DNA of 64,000 nt from Alphaproteobacteria bacterium (GTDB lineage: Bacteria; Pseudomonadota; Alphaproteobacteria; Caulobacterales; Aquidulcibacteraceae). Position numbers and translations under genes: made by a program. The notes under the pieces were generated by a model. The model did no database searches. It saw nothing but the letters and a program-made list of their open reading frames with translations, and was not told where the DNA came from. The stretch is from positions 123,186 to 187,185 of the forward strand of contig WGNI01000010.1 in the NCBI GenBank assembly GCA_016124655.1, given 5' to 3'. Numbering within the stretch: the stretch's first letter is position 1; the number at the start of each line of letters is the position of its first letter. Positions 7,471-16,720 of this stretch are shown piece by piece.

Positions 7471-9588
7471 TCAAGCCGCGTCGATATCCTGTTCCCCAGC
7501 ATAGACCGGCCGCAGTCCGGACGCCTGGGCCCGCAGCCGCTCGCCGAACACCGCTGCCGGCTCCGGCGCGCCAAACAGGAAGCCCTGCCCATAGATGCAG
7601 CCGCGCCGGCGCAGGAATTGCGCTTCGCGCTCCTGCTCGACCCCCTCGGCGACCACATCGAGATTGAGCGTCGCCGCCATCGCCAGGATGGTTTCGATCA
7701 TCGCGGGCGCATGCCGGTCGCGCTCAAGCCCACGCACGAATTGCTGATCGATCTTCAAGACGTCGAACGGCAATCGCGTCAGCGCCGCCAGGCTGGAATG
7801 ACCGCAGCCGAAATCGTCGATGGAGAAGCGCACGCCGCGCGCGCGCAACGGCTCGATGATGCGCAGCGCCTGATCCGGATTCTCCATCGCGATGGATTCC
7901 GTCAGCTCCAGCTCCAGACAGAATGGCGGCAGACCCGCCTGCTCGAGAATTTTCTGGATGTGCTCGGCGAACGCGTCGTCGCGCAATTGCAGCGCCGACA
8001 CATTCACCGCCACCTGCACCGCCAGGCCCTCGCGCGCCCACGCCGCCGCCTTCCAGCACGCCTCGCGCATCACCGCTTCCGCGACCTGCCCGATCAGCCC
8101 GCACTCTTCCGCGACCGGGATGAACAGCGCCGGGCTGACAATCGTCTTGTCCGGACGGATCCAGCGCGCCAGCGCCTCCGCGCCCATGATGCGCCCATCG
8201 GCGAGATTCACCTTCGGCTGGAAGAACGCGTGAAACTCGTTGCGCTCCAGCGCCGAGCGCATGTCGTTTTCCAGCTGCAGCCGGTTGGCGACTTCCAGGT
8301 CCAACGCGCGGGTGAAAAATTTCACGCCGGTCGGCGTCGACCGCGCCGCCTGCAGCGCCAGCCGGGCGTTGCGCGTCAGCGCATCGGCGTCGCGGCCATC
8401 CTCGCCAATCCGCACCGCGCCGCACCGCGCATCAAGCGAAAGTTTCAGATCGCGCCAAACGAACGGCTGATTGACGGCGCTCGCGATCAATTGCGCATAG
8501 CGCGCGATATCGCCTTCTTCAGCGAAAGAATGCGCGATCAGCCCGAATTCATGCTGCCGCAAGCGCGCAATGAAAGTCGGCTGGCTTTGCGCCGCTTGCA
8601 GCCGCACCAGCCTGTCGACCATCCGCACCGCCGAGCGCAATCGATGCGCCACCAGTGCAAGCAGATTGGACGACGCCTCCGGACCCAGCGTCTCGAGCAT
8701 TTTTTGCAGACGCCCGAAGTCGATAATGATCAGCGCGCCCGGCGCAGCGTCAGGATTGCTCTGCGTAATCGCCCGGTTGAGCTCGCGGGTATAAAATTCG
8801 TGGTTCGGCAGCTGGGTCGTCGCATCGATGTAGGCCAGCGCCCGCACCCGCCGGGTCGAGGCGTCAAGCCGCTCCATCATCTGATTGAACGCGTTCGCCA
8901 GCGTCTCGAACTCGTCGCCCGTTCGGACCTGCAAGGCGCGCCCGCCCTGCTGCGTGTCCGCGCGCTCGGCGAATTCGGTGAGCTGCTGCAGCGGCGCGAC
9001 CGCGCGGCGCACGAACGCGATCGAAAGCGCCGTCGCCATCGCCACATACGCAGCGATAAGAGCGATGTACCCCCCCATGGTTTGCCACGCCGCGGCGAAC
9101 GCCGAAGGGTTGCGCACCGTGACCACCACCGCGCCGAAACGAACGCCGTTCTCCGCCACCGGCGCCGCCGAAACCGCTGTCATCCCGGCTTGGATCAAGC
9201 TTTGCCGCGCGCGCGACGCGCGCAGCGCCTCCGCCTCTTCCGGAATGGGGGCCGCGCCGTCGGCCATGATCAGCGTCCCAGCCGCATCATAAAACGCGAC
9301 GCGGTCGACATTGCGCCAATGCGCGCCGCGCGTGATGGTTTGTTGCAGCGACGCCGCGTCGGAGAGATCCTCCTTCGCATATTCCGCAATCGCCGCAGCG
9401 ATCCGGAACGCGCTTTCATGCACCTGCTGCTCGGCCTTGGACTGCTCCCCGGCATAAAGGGTGATCCCGCACAGCAGGCCCAGCAGCGTCAGAATGCCCG
9501 CCGTGAACAGCGAGGCGCGCGCCGACAGGCTGATGCTGCTCGGCCGCGCGGCGCGGACGCCTGGGACGGGGGCGGGTATGGCGGCCAT
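7471..9588 (-). CDS. Membrane-anchored HAMP/degenerate GGDEF/EAL protein (c-di-GMP phosphodiesterase)
   Basis: Product of 705 residues. The ATG at 9588 follows a strong GCAGGAG ribosome site. The order is TM1 (about residues 20-40), a periplasmic sensor region, TM2, a HAMP-like linker, a GGDEF domain and an EAL domain. The GGDEF signature is replaced by RQHEF, so no cyclase activity is expected. The EAL domain keeps EAL (GAEALARW), ELTES, DDFGCGHSS and KIDQQFV, consistent with active hydrolysis of cyclic di-GMP. It sits between hslV and the divergent hisB operon. Confidence 0.93.
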   Translation of the reverse strand: MAAIPAPVPGVRAARPSSISLSARASLFTAGILTLLGLLCGITLYAGEQSKAEQQVHESAFRIAAAIAEYAKEDLSDAASLQQTITRGAHWRNVDRVAFYDAAGTLIMADGAAPIPEEAEALRASRARQSLIQAGMTAVSAAPVAENGVRFGAVVVTVRNPSAFAAAWQTMGGYIALIAAYVAMATALSIAFVRRAVAPLQQLTEFAERADTQQGGRALQVRTGDEFETLANAFNQMMERLDASTRRVRALAYIDATTQLPNHEFYTRELNRAITQSNPDAAPGALIIIDFGRLQKMLETLGPEASSNLLALVAHRLRSAVRMVDRLVRLQAAQSQPTFIARLRQHEFGLIAHSFAEEGDIARYAQLIASAVNQPFVWRDLKLSLDARCGAVRIGEDGRDADALTRNARLALQAARSTPTGVKFFTRALDLEVANRLQLENDMRSALERNEFHAFFQPKVNLADGRIMGAEALARWIRPDKTIVSPALFIPVAEECGLIGQVAEAVMREACWKAAAWAREGLAVQVAVNVSALQLRDDAFAEHIQKILEQAGLPPFCLELELTESIAMENPDQALRIIEPLRARGVRFSIDDFGCGHSSLAALTRLPFDVLKIDQQFVRGLERDRHAPAMIETILAMAATLNLDVVAEGVEQEREAQFLRRRGCIYGQGFLFGAPEPAAVFGERLRAQASGLRPVYAGEQDIDAA

Positions 9589-9741
9589 AACTCCTGCGGC
9601 GACGTGGGCTCTCGACGGCCTACCAATTTCGCCGGCATTGGTTATGATGTGCTGAACTAACTGTAATGCGCTGGCGCGCAATGCAGCGATCGGTGCGGAG
9701 CCTTTATCAAATCTTCGTACATTTCGGTAAATGAGGAAGTA

Positions 9742-10329
9742 ATGCGGAAGGCCGCCATCAAGCGCGACACCAAAGAAACCAAGATCGCCGTCGAGCTGGA
9801 TCTCGACGGCGTGGGCAAGAGCGCGATCGCAACGGGCGTCGGCTTCCTCGATCACATGCTGGAAAGCTTCGCCAAGCATGGCGCGTTTGATCTCTCCGTC
9901 GCCGCCAAGGGCGATCTCCACATCGACATGCACCACACCGTGGAGGACGCCGGCATCTGCATCGGCAAGGCCTTCGCCCAGGCTCTGGACGGCTATGGCG
10001 GCATTCGCCGCTTCGGCCACGCCTATATTCCGATGGACGAAACGCTCTCCCGCGCCGCGGTCGACTTCTCCAACCGCCCCTACCTGATCTGGCGAGTCAA
10101 TCTGCCGCGGCCCAAGCTCGGCGACATGGACACCGAGCTGTTCAAGGAATGGTTTCACGCTTTCGCAATGAACGCCGGCGTCTGCGTTCATGTCGAAAAC
10201 ATTTACGGCGACAACACCCACCACATCGTGGAATCCTGTTTTAAGGCGCTCGCCCGCGCCGTCCGCGCCGCGGTGGAGATCGACCCCCGCCTCGCCGGCG
10301 CCTCGCCCTCGACCAAGGGCGTGCTATAG
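9742..10329 (+). CDS. hisB: Imidazoleglycerol-phosphate dehydratase HisB
   Basis: Sixth step of histidine synthesis. The 195-residue monofunctional enzyme has the metal-binding motifs [24 protein letters not shown] and [10 protein letters not shown]. The ATG is preceded by GAGGAAG at good spacing. It is the first gene of the hisBHAFE operon; the 150-base gap up to the divergent EAL gene must hold the promoter. hisH begins 7 bases after the stop. Confidence 0.98.
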   Translation: MRKAAIKRDTKETKIAVELDLDGVGKSAIATGVGFLDHMLESFAKHGAFDLSVAAKGDLHIDMHHTVEDAGICIGKAFAQALDGYGGIRRFGHAYIPMDETLSRAAVDFSNRPYLIWRVNLPRPKLGDMDTELFKEWFHAFAMNAGVCVHVENIYGDNTHHIVESCFKALARAVRAAVEIDPRLAGASPSTKGVL

Positions 10330-10336
10330 CCGCCTC

Positions 10337-10957
10337 ATGCAGACGATCGCTTTGATCGATTACGGCGCAGGCAACCTCCGCTCCGTCGAACGCGCCCTCG
10401 CGCGCGCCGGCGCCGAGCCTGTCGTCACCGCGGCGCCGGACGCGATCGCCGCGGCCGACCGCATCGTGTTGCCTGGCCAGGGCGCCTTCGCGGCCTGCAT
10501 GACGGGGCTTTCCGCGCAGCCCGGCCTGATCGAGGCGCTCCGCCGGGCCGTGCTGGAGCGCGGCGCGCCGTTTCTCGGCATTTGCGTCGGCATGCAATTG
10601 CTCGCCGACGTCGGGCTCGAACACGGTGAGACCCAAGGCCTCGGCTGGATCGGCGGCGCCTGCCGCGTGCTGAGCGTCGGGCCGAAGGATATTCTCCCGC
10701 ACACCGGCTGGAACACGGCCGCGCCCGCGCGCGCGCACCCCGTGCTCGACGCGTTGGCGCCGGCGCGCCACGTCTATTTCAACCACTCCTTCGTGCTCGA
10801 TCCGCCTGCGAACACAATCGGCGCGACCACCGAGCATGGCGAAACCTTTGCCTGCGCGGTCGCGCGCGACAATCTCGTCGGCGTGCAATTCCATCCGGAA
10901 AAAAGCCAGGCCGTCGGCATCGACCTGCTGCAGCGCTTCGTGCGGTGGTCGCCGTGA
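10337..10957 (+). CDS. hisH: Imidazole glycerol phosphate synthase, glutaminase subunit HisH
   Basis: Class I glutamine amidotransferase that supplies ammonia to HisF. The 206-residue protein has the IDYGAGNLRSV start, the nucleophile elbow GICVGMQLL, and the His/Glu pair in FHPEKSQ. Starts by ATG at 10337. Its TGA overlaps the hisA GTG start. Confidence 0.98.
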   Translation: MQTIALIDYGAGNLRSVERALARAGAEPVVTAAPDAIAAADRIVLPGQGAFAACMTGLSAQPGLIEALRRAVLERGAPFLGICVGMQLLADVGLEHGETQGLGWIGGACRVLSVGPKDILPHTGWNTAAPARAHPVLDALAPARHVYFNHSFVLDPPANTIGATTEHGETFACAVARDNLVGVQFHPEKSQAVGIDLLQRFVRWSP

Positions 10958-11682
10958 TCTTGTATCCCGCCATCGACATCAAGGACGGGCGTTGCGTGCG
11001 GCTCGTCGAAGGCCGCTACGACGCCGAAACCGTCTTCAACGAAGACCCCGGCAGCCAGGCCACCGCGTTTGAGGCGGCGGGGTTTTCCTGGATTCACGCC
11101 GTGGATTTGAACGGCGCGCTCGACGGCCGTCCCGGCAACGCGGCAGCGTTCGCATCCATCGTCGCCGCCACATCCCTGCCGGTGCAGATCGGCGGCGGCG
11201 TGCGCGACCGCGCGGCGCTCGAGGCCTGGCTGAGCGCCGGCGCGACGCGCGTCATTCTCGGCACCATCGCTGCACGCGATCCCGATTTCGTTCACGCCGC
11301 GGCGAAGGATTATCCCGGCCGCATCGCCGTCGGCATCGACGCGCGCGACGGCAAGGTCGCCGTCCAGGGCTGGACCGAAACCACGGATATTCTAGCGCTC
11401 GATCTCGCGCGTCGCTTCGAAGACGCCGGCGTCGCCTGCCTGATCGTCACCGACATCGCCCGCGACGGCAAAAAGACCGGCGTCAATGTCGCCTTCACCG
11501 GCGCCATCGCCGACGCCGTCTCCATTCCTGTCATCGCCTCCGGCGGCGTTAAATCCATTGAAGACATCGCCGCGCTGAAAGCGCGCGCCGGCGTCCGGCC
11601 CATCCACGGCGCCATTCTCGGCCGCGCGCTCTATGACGGCGACATCGATCCGCGCGCCGCGCTGGCGCAGGCCGCGTCATGA
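10954..11682 (+). CDS. hisA: ProFAR isomerase HisA
   Basis: 1-(5-phosphoribosyl)-5-[(5-phosphoribosylamino)methylideneamino]imidazole-4-carboxamide isomerase, a TIM barrel. The 242-residue product starts at GTG 10954, giving [12 protein letters not shown] as in family members and a GTGA overlap with hisH; an earlier GTG at 10945 is in frame but less likely. Catalytic Asp in PAIDIKDG and in TDIARDG, and phosphate loops QIGGGVRD and IASGGV are present. Confidence 0.97.
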   Translation: MILYPAIDIKDGRCVRLVEGRYDAETVFNEDPGSQATAFEAAGFSWIHAVDLNGALDGRPGNAAAFASIVAATSLPVQIGGGVRDRAALEAWLSAGATRVILGTIAARDPDFVHAAAKDYPGRIAVGIDARDGKVAVQGWTETTDILALDLARRFEDAGVACLIVTDIARDGKKTGVNVAFTGAIADAVSIPVIASGGVKSIEDIAALKARAGVRPIHGAILGRALYDGDIDPRAALAQAAS

Positions 11683-12458
11683 CGCTCGCCGCGCGCATCA
11701 TCCCATGCCTCGACGTGCGCGAAGGCCGCGTCGTCAAGGGCGTGAACTTCGTCGACCTCAAGGACGCCGGCGATCCCGCCGAACAGGCCGCGATCTATGA
11801 TGCGCAGGGCGCCGACGAAATCTGTTTTCTCGACATCGCCGCCAGCCACGAAAATCGCGGCACGCTGCTCGATGTCGTGCGCCGCACCGCCGACAAATGT
11901 TTCACCCCCCTCACCGTCGGCGGCGGCGTGCGCACGCCTGAGGACGTGCGCGCGCTTTTGCTTGCCGGCGCCGACAAGGCCGCGATCAACACCGCCGCCG
12001 TCCGCACGCCCGACGTCGTCGACGCCTGCGCCAAAGCCTTCGGCGCGCAATGCATCGTCGTCGCCATCGACGCCAAGCAGGTCTCGCCCGATCGCTGGGA
12101 AATCTTCACCCATGGCGGATCGCGCGAGACCGGGATCGACGCGGTGCGCTTCGCCGTCGAGGCCGTCGAGCGCGGCGCCGGCGAACTGCTCGTCACCTCG
12201 ATTGACCGCGACGGCACGCGCGCCGGCTATGATCTGGCGCTGCTCTCTGAAATTTCTTCGCGTGTGAAAGCGCCCGTCATCGCCTCCGGCGGCGCGGGAA
12301 CGCTGCAGCACCTCGTCGAAGCCATCACGCTCGGCGGCGCCAGTGCTGCGCTCGCCGCCTCGATCTTCCATTTCGGAACGTTCTCGCTCGCCCAGGCGCG
12401 CGAAGCCCTGCGCGACGCAGGCGCGCCGGTGCGCGACGTGGTAGGCTACGCCCCATGA
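11679..12458 (+). CDS. hisF: Imidazole glycerol phosphate synthase, cyclase subunit HisF
   Basis: Cyclase partner of HisH that forms IGP and AICAR. Product of 259 residues with catalytic Asp in [13 protein letters not shown] and in SIDRDGT, and the phosphate-binding loops TVGGGVRT and ASGGAGT. The start overlaps the hisA stop by four bases (ATGA) and the gene overlaps hisE the same way. Confidence 0.98.
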   Translation: MTLAARIIPCLDVREGRVVKGVNFVDLKDAGDPAEQAAIYDAQGADEICFLDIAASHENRGTLLDVVRRTADKCFTPLTVGGGVRTPEDVRALLLAGADKAAINTAAVRTPDVVDACAKAFGAQCIVVAIDAKQVSPDRWEIFTHGGSRETGIDAVRFAVEAVERGAGELLVTSIDRDGTRAGYDLALLSEISSRVKAPVIASGGAGTLQHLVEAITLGGASAALAASIFHFGTFSLAQAREALRDAGAPVRDVVGYAP

Positions 12459-12781
12459 CCACCCTTGGCGCAGCGCTCGACGAGCTTGCCCGGACCATCG
12501 CCGCCCGCGCCGGCGCCGACCCCGAGAGCTCCTACACCGCCAAATTACTGGCCAAAGGCGTCAATGCCTGCGCCAAGAAACTCGGCGAAGAGGCCGCCGA
12601 AACCGTCATCGCCGCCGTCGCCGAAAGCGATGAAGCGCTGGCCGGCGAAGCCGCCGATCTGATCTATCACCTGCTCGTGACGCTGCAGGCGCGCGGCGTT
12701 TCGCCCCACGCCGTGGCCGCCGCGCTGGAGCGCCGCAAAGGCGTGTCCGGCATCGCGGAGAAAGCCTCCCGCCAGAGCTAA
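12455..12781 (+). CDS. hisE: Phosphoribosyl-ATP pyrophosphatase HisE
   Basis: Second step of histidine synthesis, separate from HisI in this organism. Product of 108 residues. The MazG-like all-alpha fold is shown by [24 protein letters not shown] (metal-binding Glu residues) and [13 protein letters not shown]. It is the last gene of hisBHAFE; hisI, hisG and hisD are not in the window. Confidence 0.97.
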   Translation: MTTLGAALDELARTIAARAGADPESSYTAKLLAKGVNACAKKLGEEAAETVIAAVAESDEALAGEAADLIYHLLVTLQARGVSPHAVAAALERRKGVSGIAEKASRQS

Positions 12782-12867
12782 GGCGCCGCGCGATCGAGCG
12801 GTTGCTCACACTGGTTAATCGGCGTTCAATGAGCCCGTCTGGCAATCACGCCTCGGAGGGCCGCCTT

Positions 12868-13077
12868 ATGAGCGTCTATCGCGTCACCGACATCATCGGC
12901 ACGAGCAAGTCCGGCTGGGAGGACGCCGCCAAGCAAGCCATCAAGGCCGCCGCCGGCTCCTTGCGCGATCTCCGCGTCGCAGAAGTGGTCGCCCAAGACA
13001 TCACGCTGTCGGAGAAGGGCGACATCGAAGCCTACCGCACCAAGCTGCGCGTCAGCTTCAAATACGAAGGCGCATGA
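12868..13077 (+). CDS. Dodecin (flavin-binding storage protein)
   Basis: Product of 69 residues starting MSVYRVTDIIGTSKSGWEDAAKQ, the dodecin signature; the Trp of SGW stacks on flavin in the family. Dodecins form a hollow dodecamer that binds flavins. The ATG at 12868 is preferred to the longer frame from 12802. Upstream, TTAA at 12815 and TCAA at 12826 are spaced by seven bases, close to a CtrA-box pattern. The stop meets the stop of the convergent Smr gene. Confidence 0.95.
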   Translation: MSVYRVTDIIGTSKSGWEDAAKQAIKAAAGSLRDLRVAEVVAQDITLSEKGDIEAYRTKLRVSFKYEGA

Positions 13078-13617
13078 TCACCGCGCGTCTTCAGCGCGCT
13101 TGAGAAACACATAAAACGCGCCGCCCCCGCCATGCTTGGCGTGCGCTTGCGCGTAGCCGGCGACGACGCCGTGCAAATCGCGATGCGCCAGCCACTCGGG
13201 CAGACCGCGTTTCAGCGTTCCGATCTCGCGCGCCCCATCGGCGCTCGTGCGGCCCTTGCCGGTGACGATCAGCACCACGCGTGCGCCGTCCGCCTGCTGC
13301 GCGCGCAGAAACGCCGTCACCGCGCGCTGTGCTGCGTGGGCGGTGAAGCCGTGCAGATCAAGCGCCGCGGCGACATCGACGCGCCCGCGCCGCACCCGCT
13401 TTTCCGGTCCGCGATCGGCGGGCGCTGAGGGCCGAGGCGCCGCTGCTCTCACGCCAGGAGACTGAGTCTGCGTTGAGGGACGCGGCCTTTGGGCGTTTGG
13501 CGACGCCGCGAGCGGCGCTGGCGCATCCGGCAAAGCGTGCCGCACGTCCAGGCGTTCGGCGACCTTGCGCCACAACGCCTCTTCCTCCGGCCTCAGTTTT
13601 CGGCCGGGGCCGCGCAT
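13078..13617 (-). CDS. Smr domain protein
   Basis: Product of 179 residues. An Arg/Pro/Ala-rich N-terminal half (about residues 1-85) precedes an Smr domain with ALDLHGFTAHAAQRAVTAFL (the LDLHG motif) and VVLIVTGKGR (TGKG motif). Smr domains are nicking nucleases or RNases; the family in alphaproteobacteria is uncharacterised. The start at 13617 lies 18 bases after the Tim44 gene stop, so the two are probably co-transcribed. Confidence 0.9.
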   Translation of the reverse strand: MRGPGRKLRPEEEALWRKVAERLDVRHALPDAPAPLAASPNAQRPRPSTQTQSPGVRAAAPRPSAPADRGPEKRVRRGRVDVAAALDLHGFTAHAAQRAVTAFLRAQQADGARVVLIVTGKGRTSADGAREIGTLKRGLPEWLAHRDLHGVVAGYAQAHAKHGGGGAFYVFLKRAEDAR

Positions 13618-13634
13618 CCACGCAAACCTGAGTT

Positions 13635-14225
13635 TTAAGCGGCGACGACGCGCGCCAGCTTCCAGTTCGGATCCCGCGAGGTGACATCGCGCTCGAACGT
13701 CCACTTCTCCCGCGCATCGCGCAGACCATGCTGCCCGGCGGCCAGTTCGGATTCAAACTTCACCACCGCCCGCGCAGTCACCCCATCGAGCGCAATGTCC
13801 GCCAGCTCCGCGCTTTTCAACCGAACCAGCTCGGACCCCTGCTCGCCAGTCGCCGCGCGCTCCGTGATGGCGCGGTCATAGGCGTCGAACACGCGCGCGG
13901 TCAGCAACGGACGCAGCGTCTCGCGATCGCCGGACGCGAACGCCTGCACGATCAGCTCATAAGCGCTCCGCGCGCCGGACACGAACTCGTCCACATCGAA
14001 CGCGGGATCGGCGCGCATCACGTCAGAAAGCCCGCTATTGGCCGGCGGCGGCGCGGTTTCCCGCGCATTGACCCGCGGCGCCTCTTGGGCGCGGCCGAGA
14101 TCGACCTGGGCCGATTGCGGCGCGGTGCGGGGCGGCGGCTCGGCGCCGGTGCGCCGACCGAGAACCGAATAGAGCCGGAACAGCACCACGCCCGCGGCGA
14201 TGGCCAGAACCAAGAACTCGATCAT
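13635..14225 (-). CDS. Tim44-domain putative adaptor protein
   Basis: Product of 196 residues. An N-terminal membrane anchor (IEFLVLAIAAGVVLF, residues 2-16) is followed by a Pro-rich linker and a Tim44-like domain (DEFVSGARSAYELIVQAFASGDRETLRPLL). Related to the TimA/Tim44 proteins of alphaproteobacteria, thought to act at the inner membrane. It lies next to secB as in related genomes. Longer in-frame starts exist up to 14324. Confidence 0.9.
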   Translation of the reverse strand: MIEFLVLAIAAGVVLFRLYSVLGRRTGAEPPPRTAPQSAQVDLGRAQEAPRVNARETAPPPANSGLSDVMRADPAFDVDEFVSGARSAYELIVQAFASGDRETLRPLLTARVFDAYDRAITERAATGEQGSELVRLKSAELADIALDGVTARAVVKFESELAAGQHGLRDAREKWTFERDVTSRDPNWKLARVVAA

Positions 14226-14386
14226 CTGCGTGGACAACACGCCGCTCCTTCGACTGTCGGGGGGCTTCAACCCAAAGCCCTTACCACATAGTGCGAGGGC
14301 GCGCGCGGCGCCAGCGCTTCTCATTGCCCGGGCCCGGAAGCCATGTTAGCGCCTGCGCCTTCCTTTTTCGCTAATCGGGGGTCGCG

Positions 14387-14881
14387 ATGACCACGCTCAG
14401 CCCTGTTCAGGATGGGGCGCCTGCGCCAGACAGCCCGCATCTGCGCGTCCTGGCGCAATATGTGAAGGACCTGTCATTCGAAAATCCCGCCGCCGCGGGG
14501 GCCGCGCGCGCTTATGAGGCGCAGCCTGCCATCGATATGGGCGTGGAGGTCAAATCCCGTCCCGTCGGCGACCAGGGCGACGCCTTCGAGGTCGACCTGC
14601 GGATTCATGTCGAGGCCAAGCGCGAGGACGAGACGCTTTTCATCGTCGATCTCGTCTATTCCGGACTGTTTCAATTCATGAACGTGAAGCCGGATGACGT
14701 GGAGCCGCTGCTCTGGATCGAATGCCCCAGGCTGCTGTTTCCCTTCAGCCGGCAATTGCTGGCCGAGATTACGCGTGAGGGCGGCTATCCGCCGCTTCTG
14801 GTGAATCCGATCGATTTCACCCCGCTCTACTGGGCTGAGCTGCGCGACCGCGAGCAGACGCCCGGCGCCGCGGCGCCATAG
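14387..14881 (+). CDS. secB: Protein-export chaperone SecB
   Basis: Tetrameric cytosolic chaperone that holds preproteins for SecA. Product of 164 residues with VKDLSFENP, LRIHVEAKREDETLFIVDLVYSGLFQ and LLFPFSRQLLAEITREGGYPPLLV, all SecB signatures. Divergent from the Tim44 gene across a gap of about 160 bases. Confidence 0.98.
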   Translation: MTTLSPVQDGAPAPDSPHLRVLAQYVKDLSFENPAAAGAARAYEAQPAIDMGVEVKSRPVGDQGDAFEVDLRIHVEAKREDETLFIVDLVYSGLFQFMNVKPDDVEPLLWIECPRLLFPFSRQLLAEITREGGYPPLLVNPIDFTPLYWAELRDREQTPGAAAP

Positions 14882-14884
14882 GCC

Positions 14885-15150
14885 GCCGTCCTCCCCCATG
14901 ATGGGAAGGTGTGCTGGCGCAAGCCAGGACGGAGGGGGCGGCGACTCAAGCTCTTGAAGCTGCCGCAACGGGGAAGGACGGAGAGTCTCGAACGTTACAG
15001 ACTAAGCCGCCGTCCTCCCCCATGAGGGGGAGGTGTCCTGGCGCAAGCCAGGACGGAGGGGGTGGCGACTCAGGCTTTTGAAGCTGCCGCAACCACCCCA
15101 TCCGTCTGCGCTGCGCGCATCCACCTTCCCCTCCCGGGGAAGGACGGCAA
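14885..15150. repeat. Cluster of three palindromic intergenic repeats
   Basis: The gap after secB has no convincing gene. Two tandem copies (from about 14888 and 15008) read CCTCCCCCATG...GGGGGAGG-type hairpin followed by TGTCCTGGCGCAAGCCAGGA, a second hairpin, then CGGAGGGGG. A third half-element (about 15091-15148) is in opposite orientation with the variable arm CTGCGCTGCGCGCAT. Related elements recur through the window (29.3, 29.9, 33.0, 34.7, 37.0, 38.7, 44.8, 60.6 kb). Confidence 0.85.
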
Positions 15151-15186
15151 GTCTCAAGCGTTGCGAAACAAACGAAGGATGCGGGC

Positions 15187-15837
15187 TCAACTCGTATCGG
15201 CGACAGCGGCATAGACCGGCGAAAAATGCATCGCCGCGCGGCGCGTGAAATCGTCCCATTCGCGCAATTCTCGATCTTGAAGATCGTCGGGCGGCGCCGC
15301 GGGCCGGCGCAGCTGCGCGCCGAGCATGTGCGGTTTCCGCGATAGAGAAAGCGCCAGGCGCCGCGCATAGGGCGCGGGGTTTTCCGCAACCCGGCGCACC
15401 GCCTCGATCCGCCGCGCGATCGACGCGCCGCTGAGCGAGCGCCCCGCGCCGCGCGCTGTGCGTCGCGACCGCGCCCGGCCGAACCGCTCCAAGGGCAGCG
15501 TCAGCGCGAAATGCACGCCGCGCCAGGTTTCCGGTGCGCCTTCCGGATTGAACGCGACGCGCGCGACGCGTTTTGGCTTGCGCGCTGTCCGGCGGCGCTG
15601 CGGCGCGGCCTGAAGTCCCAGAAGCGCCGCATGCGCCAGAATGAGCCGCCGCGTGAGCGTTTCCAAAGTGCGCAAATATCGCAGGCCGTGTGTCGCCGTG
15701 CGGCGCGGCACAACCGCCATCGCGATCAACTCGAGCGGTTCGCCCACAACCGAATAGGCGCAGCGCAACAGCCACTGCACGAAATCCAGCAGGCTTTCGA
15801 TCTCTCCAGGGTCCAGTCGGGGGCGGGTCAATTGCAT
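15187..15837 (-). CDS. Uncharacterised protein
   Basis: Not recognised. Product of 216 residues from the ATG at 15837. The N-terminal half is helical with mixed hydrophobic stretches (ESLLDFVQWLLRCAYSVV, LELIAMAVVPRRT), the C-terminal half is very basic (many Arg and Ala). No signal peptide or clear membrane segment. Codon composition matches neighbouring genes and the frame is long and closed, which supports a real gene. Its position between secB and dnaQ gives no functional hint. Confidence 0.55.
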   Translation of the reverse strand: MQLTRPRLDPGEIESLLDFVQWLLRCAYSVVGEPLELIAMAVVPRRTATHGLRYLRTLETLTRRLILAHAALLGLQAAPQRRRTARKPKRVARVAFNPEGAPETWRGVHFALTLPLERFGRARSRRTARGAGRSLSGASIARRIEAVRRVAENPAPYARRLALSLSRKPHMLGAQLRRPAAPPDDLQDRELREWDDFTRRAAMHFSPVYAAVADTS

Positions 15838-15982
15838 CGCGGCCAGTGTAAAGCCCGCGCCGCCCCGTCGGACGGCGCGCGCCAAAACTTTTGCGCCCCA
15901 GGAAATTTTGTTTGGAGGTTCAGCGGCTTGGCGCCGCAGCCGACATGCGGAAGTCAGATAAAGCGCGGGATAGCGTTCAACA

Positions 15983-16708
15983 CTATTCCCCGCGCCGCCA
16001 CAGCGGATCCTTCAGCGTATCGAGAAATGCTTCGTGCGCGGCTGCTTCTTCCGGCGTAATGCGCGGCGCAAGCGGCTTCGGCCGCGGCGCGCGACGCACA
16101 AAATGAAGCCCCTGCCCGCCCCCGCCGTTCTGCGCTTCTGAATCCTGGAAAATCGCCAGCTTCTGTTCCCGCCCCCCGCGCAGCTCCAGATACACCCGCG
16201 CGAGGATTTTCGCGTCGATCAGCGCGCCGTGGCCGCCCGCGCCCTTGCGCGCGTCGAGATCGAAACCGTCGCGATCGAGCATGAACCGCTTCGACAGCGC
16301 ATCGAGCGAATTCGACGCGCCGCGGAATTTCTCCCGCGCAATCGCCAGCGTATCGACGAAGCGCGCATCCGGCACCGCCGGCCTGCCCAACAGCGACAGC
16401 TCCGCATTGAGGAATTTGCGGTCGAACGCGGCGTTATGCGCCACGATCGGATCGTCCGCGAAAAAATCGATCAGCGCATCCACCACCGTGGGATCGCCGA
16501 AGGTCGGCTTGTCGCTCAAGAATCGCGTCGTCAGCCCGTGCACCGCCACGACTTCCGCCGGCACGTCGCGCTCAGGATTGACATAGGCGTGAAAGGTTCG
16601 CCCGGTCGGCAACATATTGACGATCTCGACGCAGCCGATCTCCACGATCCGGTCGCCGGCGGCCGGTTCGCGCCCCGTGGTTTCCGTGTCGAACACAATC
16701 TCGCGCAT
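15983..16708 (-). CDS. dnaQ: DNA polymerase III epsilon subunit DnaQ
   Basis: Proofreading 3'-5' exonuclease of the replicase. Product of 241 residues with Exo I DTETTG (residues 7-12), Exo II IVAHNAAFDRKFLN, and Exo III HGALIDAKILARVYLEL with the DEDDh histidine. The C-terminal region carries the alpha-subunit-binding tail. It lies 12 bases after coaE in the ppsR-maf-aroE-coaE-dnaQ run, an arrangement conserved left of alphaproteobacterial origins. Confidence 0.97.
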   Translation of the reverse strand: MREIVFDTETTGREPAAGDRIVEIGCVEIVNMLPTGRTFHAYVNPERDVPAEVVAVHGLTTRFLSDKPTFGDPTVVDALIDFFADDPIVAHNAAFDRKFLNAELSLLGRPAVPDARFVDTLAIAREKFRGASNSLDALSKRFMLDRDGFDLDARKGAGGHGALIDAKILARVYLELRGGREQKLAIFQDSEAQNGGGGQGLHFVRRAPRPKPLAPRITPEEAAAHEAFLDTLKDPLWRRGE

Positions 16709-16720
16709 CTCGCCCGCCGG

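Noticed and set aside
6688..9660. A 990-codon plus-strand open frame
   Set aside because: It is antisense to hslU, hslV and the EAL gene, is extremely rich in Arg and His, and shows no domain; high-GC codon structure explains it.
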